Positions 59,744-64,000 of a stretch of DNA of 64,000 bases are shown here, in pieces. The DNA comes from Paenibacillus sp. FSL H8-0048. Its GTDB lineage: Bacteria; Bacillota; Bacilli; Paenibacillales; Paenibacillaceae. The stretch spans positions 1,612,001 through 1,676,000 of the forward strand of contig NZ_JBBODF010000001.1 in the NCBI RefSeq assembly GCF_038002825.1. Reading direction: 5' to 3'. Position 1 is the stretch's first letter, and each line of letters starts with the position of its first letter. Under the pieces are notes generated by a model. The model ran no database searches, had not been told where the DNA came from, and was given only the letters and a program-made list of their open reading frames with translations. The position numbers and the translations under genes are program-made.

Positions 59744-59946
59744 GAAGGGCATTATACGGGCAGCCTTTGGCGTTTGCTTTCTAATTTTTGGCTTTTTCCC
59801 TCCGAATAGGTATTTTAGTGTACTTTTTTATTCAAAAGGTGGATATTTTGTTTGCGCTTTCTTTTTTGTTTCGGTATTCCAGTATTTGTTATAAAATAAA
59901 ACATAGGAACGGCATCTACTCTATTTGTGAAAGGGAATTCCCGATA

Positions 59947-61749
59947 ATGCGGATTACACGCTGGATCTCCTCCAGTCTTAGAGCCAAACTGCTGGCTTTG
60001 TTCATAGTGCTGTCCACCATACCGCTAATTGCCGTCGGCCTCATTTCCTACCAGAAATCCTACCAATCCATCTCCAGTCACAGCAAGGCTTCAAGCATGC
60101 TTCAGGCCGATATGCTGGGAACGAATATGGATAACCTGTTCAAGGATACCGAGCGTCTGCTGGAGCTTAGCAATAATCCTCAGGTCATCCACTTTCTGTT
60201 CTCGCAGTCGGAGACCTATCAGGAGGCCAAGGACATTCTGCAGACCTTCACCCTCTACCGGGACACCTACAAGTATGAGAATGTGCTCAACATCTGCCTG
60301 ATTAATCTGTACGGCAAAGGCATCAGCGAACGCCGGGGAATCTTCCAGTCCGCCAGCAACCCGCTGCGCAATCCGCATTTCCAGGCGTTATCCCAGAATC
60401 CGGAGCTGATCCTCCGGGTGCCCCCGCCGCTGATTACCGGCTATGACCGGGTAGACGGCTTCACCTACGGGGATACGGGCGTGATCTCGATTATGAAGGC
60501 GGTCAAGCAGCGGATTACTCATGAAGTCATCGGCTATATCATTGTGGATTTGAACGATTCCTTCATTAAAGAGTTCTGCGACAAGGTGACGATCGGCACT
60601 ACCGGATTCTTCTACCTGCTGGACGAGCAGAACAATCCCCTCTACGTCCCTCCTGTGCGGGCGGGAGAACTGGCCGTTATTCAGGACAACCTGATTCCTG
60701 CGGGGGAACGCGGCAGAAGCGGCAGCTTCGTGCTTCAGACGGGCGGCCCGCCCCGGTTCATCGTCCATACCTCGTCGCTGGCGACAGGCTGGACGATTAT
60801 CGGCATAGCGCCGCTGCAGGAGATTGTGGCCGAGGCGAACCGGATCAGACAGCTGATTATTATCAGCGTGGGGCTGAGCATTATTTTTGCGATCACGCTC
60901 CATTATCTGCTGACCCGGCGGCTAACCCGGCCCATCCAGCTGCTCCAGCACAAGATGCGCCTGACCGCAAGTGGCTATCTGGAAGCCAAAGTCAAGCCGG
61001 ACGGTACCGATGAGATCGCCGATCTCGGACAGAGCTTCAACATCATGGTCGAGCAGATCAAAGAGCTGCTGGCCCAGAGCATCCGTAAGCAGCAGCAATT
61101 ACAGAAGGCAGAGCTGCGGACGCTTCAGGCGCAGATTAACCCTCATTTTCTGTATAACACGCTGGATTCTATTGTCTGGATGGCTGAAGCGGGGAATCAC
61201 GATGGCGTGATCCGGCTGGTGAAGGCGTTGTCCGCGTTCTTCCGGCTTAGCCTCAACAACGGGCGCGACTGGGTACAAATCCGCTCCGAGCTTGCCCATG
61301 TGCAGAGCTATCTGATTATCCAGCAGATGCGCTACCACGACATCCTGGAGTTCAAGGTGGAGGTGGCGGAGGAGCTGCAGGAGTATCCGATACTGAATAT
61401 GACCCTGCAGCCGCTGGTTGAGAACGCCCTGTATCACGGAATTAAGAATAAGCGGGGCATGGGACTGATCCGCATTGGCGGGTACACCGACGGCGGCACC
61501 ATCATGCTTACGGTCTCGGACAATGGCATCGGCATTCCCGACGTGCGGCTTACAGCGTTGAGGGAATCGGTAGAGCATCCCATCCAGTCGGAGGAACCCG
61601 AGGACACCGGCCAGGGCGGCTTCGGCCTGCAAAATGTGCATCAGCGGCTACGGCTGTACTTCGGGCCCGAATATGGTATCCGTCTGGACAGCTCGGAAGG
61701 CTATGGCACACAGATTACGGTTCGCATACCCAAGAACAGGGGGGTCTAG
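59947..61749 (+). CDS. YesM-like sensor histidine kinase
   Basis: A 600-residue membrane kinase. The start at 59947 (MRITRWISSSLRAKLLALFIVLS) gives a canonical cytoplasmic tail and first helix (about 13-35); a second helix lies near 298-318 (LIIISVGLSIIFAITLHYLL). A dCache-like outer sensor lies between, then HAMP, the His box LQAQINPHFLYNTLDSIVWM, and the ATPase motifs VENALYHGIKNK, SDNGIGIPDV and GGFGLQNVHQRL. It is divergent from ytfQ and followed directly by the response regulator. Confidence 0.93.
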   Translation: MRITRWISSSLRAKLLALFIVLSTIPLIAVGLISYQKSYQSISSHSKASSMLQADMLGTNMDNLFKDTERLLELSNNPQVIHFLFSQSETYQEAKDILQTFTLYRDTYKYENVLNICLINLYGKGISERRGIFQSASNPLRNPHFQALSQNPELILRVPPPLITGYDRVDGFTYGDTGVISIMKAVKQRITHEVIGYIIVDLNDSFIKEFCDKVTIGTTGFFYLLDEQNNPLYVPPVRAGELAVIQDNLIPAGERGRSGSFVLQTGGPPRFIVHTSSLATGWTIIGIAPLQEIVAEANRIRQLIIISVGLSIIFAITLHYLLTRRLTRPIQLLQHKMRLTASGYLEAKVKPDGTDEIADLGQSFNIMVEQIKELLAQSIRKQQQLQKAELRTLQAQINPHFLYNTLDSIVWMAEAGNHDGVIRLVKALSAFFRLSLNNGRDWVQIRSELAHVQSYLIIQQMRYHDILEFKVEVAEELQEYPILNMTLQPLVENALYHGIKNKRGMGLIRIGGYTDGGTIMLTVSDNGIGIPDVRLTALRESVEHPIQSEEPEDTGQGGFGLQNVHQRLRLYFGPEYGIRLDSSEGYGTQITVRIPKNRGV

Positions 61750-61751
61750 TG

Positions 61752-63344
61752 ATGAAGAAGATTATGCTTGTGGATGACGAAATCCTGATCCGCGAGAATA
61801 TCCGGGAATGCATCGATTGGGAGAAGGAGGGCTTCCTCTATTGCGGTGACGCTCCCGACGGGGAGCTGGCGCTCCCTATCATTGAAGCGCAGCTGCCTGA
61901 CATTCTGATTACCGATATCAAAATGCCGTTCATGAACGGCCTGGAGCTTACCTCTGTCGTCCGCCAGAAATTCCCGCAGATCAAAATCATCATTCTCAGC
62001 GGCCATGATGATTTCCAGTATGCCCAGAAGGCACTGCGTCTGGGGGTGGAGGACTACTGCCTGAAGCCGTTCAGCGCTGCCGACCTGCTACAGCTCCTGC
62101 GTAGCGTCAGCGCCCGGATTGATGAGGAACTAAGGATCAGGCACAAATATGCCTACACCCCCGAGAATCTGTTCGCGGATCTGTGCGGAGGCCTGATCAG
62201 CACCGCTGCCGCTTACGAAGCGGCGGCCCAGCTTGAACTGCAATTAACAGCTCCTTACTACGCCGCCGCTGTATTTACTCTGCAACCTATGGAGGAGTCT
62301 CCGGAGCCTCCCCCCGCTTCACCGGATGCTGAGGCGCTGTTAGCGGGTCTGCTGAAGGAGGCGGCTGACAGCTTCATCTACAAGCGCAGCCGCACAGAGA
62401 CGGTCCTGATCTATAAAGGCAGTGATCCGGTCCAGATGAACCAGACCCTGGATGACCTGTGCGCGGCTGCGAAGCAGCGGCTGAGGGAAGGCTGCGGGCT
62501 GGAGCTGTCCGTCAGCCGGGGCAAGGTCTGCGAACGTCTTCAGGGCATTCACCTCTCCTATCTGGAGGCCGAGAATGACCGGATGTTCAAGCAGATGTCC
62601 AGAATGCATTCCGCAGCCATGCTTGAGGCGTATTATGACCCTAGCGCCCATGGGGTTCTGCTCGACAGAAGCCGGCTGGTCCAGTTCCTGAAGTCAGGCG
62701 ACCACAGGCAGATGTCCGGCTTCCTGCTGGAGCTGTCCAAGGAGCTTGAGCAAATGAACTGGAACTCAGGATATGCCTGTTATCTGATGAATGATATCAC
62801 CCTGGAGCTGGTCCAGACGGCGAAGAACGGGTTCCGCGCAGCCGCGGGCCGCGCCGGCATCCTCCAGGAATTGCAGACACAGCTGAAGCAAATCTCCAGT
62901 AGTGATGACGGCATTCAGTATCTCAAGCAGTTATACGAGCGGCTATGGGAATGGCGTTCCGAAGGAGCAGACAAGCACCGTGAGCTGATTGACCGGGTGA
63001 AGCAATATATCCTTGAGCAATACGACAAGGAGCAGCTCTCCCTGAATGACATTTCCAAGGTGGTCAGGGTCAGTCCCAGCCATCTGAGCAAGACCTTCAG
63101 TCAGGCGACCGGGCAGACCATCACGGAATTCCTGACGGCTACACGTATGGACCGGGCCAAGGAGCTGCTGAAATCTACGGGGCACAAAACCTTTGAAATT
63201 GCCTATCTGGTCGGCTATAACGATCAGCATTATTTCTCCAACCTGTTCAAAAAAGTAACGGGGATGACGCCCATGGAATTCCGCAGGCAGGGAAATACCG
63301 GGGAGCAGCTGCACACGTTCCGCAGAGGGGCGGGAAATGCGTGA
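61752..63344 (+). CDS. YesN-like AraC-type response regulator
   Basis: A 530-residue full-length YesN-type regulator. ATG 61752 is chosen, with a GGGGGG run 8 bases before it. The receiver is at 1-120: VDDEILIREN, phosphorylation Asp in DILITDIKMPFMNG (about 55) and the Lys of CLKPFSAADL. A long linker domain follows, and the AraC double helix-turn-helix is at about 420-515 (LSLNDISKVVRVSPSHLSKTFSQATGQTITEFL, FEIAYLVGYNDQHYFSNLFKKVTGMTPMEFR). It likely activates the divergent ytf and glycosidase genes. It overlaps the next gene by GTGA. Confidence 0.94.
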   Translation: MKKIMLVDDEILIRENIRECIDWEKEGFLYCGDAPDGELALPIIEAQLPDILITDIKMPFMNGLELTSVVRQKFPQIKIIILSGHDDFQYAQKALRLGVEDYCLKPFSAADLLQLLRSVSARIDEELRIRHKYAYTPENLFADLCGGLISTAAAYEAAAQLELQLTAPYYAAAVFTLQPMEESPEPPPASPDAEALLAGLLKEAADSFIYKRSRTETVLIYKGSDPVQMNQTLDDLCAAAKQRLREGCGLELSVSRGKVCERLQGIHLSYLEAENDRMFKQMSRMHSAAMLEAYYDPSAHGVLLDRSRLVQFLKSGDHRQMSGFLLELSKELEQMNWNSGYACYLMNDITLELVQTAKNGFRAAAGRAGILQELQTQLKQISSSDDGIQYLKQLYERLWEWRSEGADKHRELIDRVKQYILEQYDKEQLSLNDISKVVRVSPSHLSKTFSQATGQTITEFLTATRMDRAKELLKSTGHKTFEIAYLVGYNDQHYFSNLFKKVTGMTPMEFRRQGNTGEQLHTFRRGAGNA

Positions 63345-64000
63345 GCGTGAACAGGCTTCGGGGATGGTCTGTGGTTCTTCTGCTGCTGACGGCGGGCTTC
63401 CTGCTTGGCGGCTGTCTTAAGGCATCAGGAGCAACGGATACTCCTCAGATAGCCGCGGGAGAGCCCCCGGCAAGCACAAGTGAAGAACCGCCGCTGACCT
63501 TCGGCATTATCTACCCTATGGTGAATGCCACTTACGAGATGATCACCGGAAAAGCGGAAGCGGTAGCCCGGAAGCATAACGTAGAGCTGCTGGTGCAGGC
63601 TCCCGATGAAGCCAATCTGGAGCAGCAGATCCGCATCATGGAGATGATGATTAAGCGGGGGGTAGACGGCATTGCAATTGCTCCGGTGGATTCGCAGGCG
63701 CTCACCGCGATAATTAACAAGGCGGCCGCTCAAGGGATACCCGTGGTCTGCTTCGAATCGGATTCGCCTGTCAGCCGGAGAACGGCCTATATCGGGGCGG
63801 ATAACCGGGCAACCGGCGCAGTGATGGGACAGACGGTGGAACGTCTGCTAAGCGGCAAAGGAATGATTCTGGTCGAGTCCGGGATGTCCCGGATGCAGAG
63901 CACCCGGGAACGCCTGCTTGGACTTGAAGCTTATCTGACTAAGCATACGGACATTGATGTACTGGAGATCCGCCACAATGACGGCAGTGAGGAACGGGCT
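63341..64000 (+). CDS. Sugar-binding lipoprotein linked to the two-component system (3' end outside window)
   Basis: An open frame of 220 codons to the window edge. GTG 63341 overlaps the regulator stop (GTGA); GTG 63347 is the alternative start. Lipobox: LLLTAGFLLGGC. Then PLTFGIIYPMVNATYEMITGKAEAVARKHNVELLVQAP, MIKRGVDGIAIAPVDSQALTAIINKAAAQGIPVVCFESD and AYIGADNRATGAVMGQ, a RbsB/XylF-type periplasmic sugar-binding protein. Placed after the kinase and regulator genes, it resembles XylFII-LytS-YesN systems, where a binding protein reports the sugar to the kinase. Confidence 0.85.
   Translation, partial: MSVNRLRGWSVVLLLLTAGFLLGGCLKASGATDTPQIAAGEPPASTSEEPPLTFGIIYPMVNATYEMITGKAEAVARKHNVELLVQAPDEANLEQQIRIMEMMIKRGVDGIAIAPVDSQALTAIINKAAAQGIPVVCFESDSPVSRRTAYIGADNRATGAVMGQTVERLLSGKGMILVESGMSRMQSTRERLLGLEAYLTKHTDIDVLEIRHNDGSEERA

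Overview
The window looks like chromosomal DNA of a plant-biomass-degrading Paenibacillus or a close relative. The evidence is moderately GC-rich Firmicute coding with strong AGGAGG-type ribosome binding sites, frequent GTG and TTG starts, YesM/YesN two-component systems beside sugar ABC importers, a GH10 xylanase, an XynD-like GH43 enzyme with CBM6 and CBM36 modules, a YheC/YheD-type spore-coat ATP-grasp protein and a HelD helicase. I see no rRNA, tRNA, CRISPR array, transposase or phage genes. Species cannot be fixed by eye.

Layout. 0-1.4 kb: the 3' part of an ECF sigma factor gene and its probable anti-sigma gene. 1.7-4.6 kb: a compact five-gene operon of unknown function (MerR regulator, unknown protein, CD3324-like/ParB-like fusion, ParB-like protein, P-loop kinase). 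4.6-7.1 kb: HelD, with a short promoter-terminator transcription unit beside it. 7.4-9.1 kb: an MhqO-like dioxygenase and flavin reductase under a tandem palindromic operator. 9.6-20 kb: an acetyltransferase, a MerR regulator, a serine hydrolase, two ABC export modules, an MFS pump and a TetR regulator with an evident operator. 20-30.6 kb: small regulators and redox enzymes (MarR/ArsR/MDR oxidoreductase, histidine phosphatase, Rieske oxygenase divergent from an FMN reductase, LuxR, saccharopine-dehydrogenase-like protein, DUF817, YozG/DUF2975 pair, LysR divergent from an O-methyltransferase). 30.7-33.6 kb: a metal (probably Mn) ABC importer with a long leader. 34-40 kb: a phosphodiesterase-like protein, a UMF1-type transporter, an unusual fusion of a PaaK-like adenylating enzyme with an SbnA-like PLP synthase, and a YheC/D ATP-grasp protein.

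40.2-64 kb is a sugar-catabolic region. A YesM/YesN pair and an LplABC-type importer without its own ATPase (40.2-46.3 kb) are followed by an AraC regulator. From 48.9 to 63+ kb lies what reads as one arabinoxylan-use locus. On the minus strand, in transcription order, are a YtfQ-like binding protein, YtfR ATPase, YtfT and YjfF permeases, a second YtfQ-like lipoprotein, an XynD-like arabinofuranohydrolase, a second GH43 enzyme and a GH10 xylanase closed by a strong terminator. Divergently there is a histidine kinase, an AraC-type response regulator and a third sugar-binding lipoprotein that runs off the window. Enzymes would release furanose sugars and xylo-oligosaccharides, the CUT2 importer would take furanoses up, and the three-component sensor probably switches it on. 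Candidate cre sites suggest carbon catabolite repression.

Non-coding structure stands out. A 51-bp-period array of perfect hairpins lies directly beside a small gene for a PD-(D/E)XK (DUF559/Vsr-like) nuclease fused to a helix-turn-helix, and related hairpins lie on the gene's other side. Degenerate arrays with about the same 51-54 bp period occupy three other intergenic regions. A ~200-bp structured repeat occurs twice, once inside the leader of the metal-transport operon, where it has MITE-like terminal inverted repeats.
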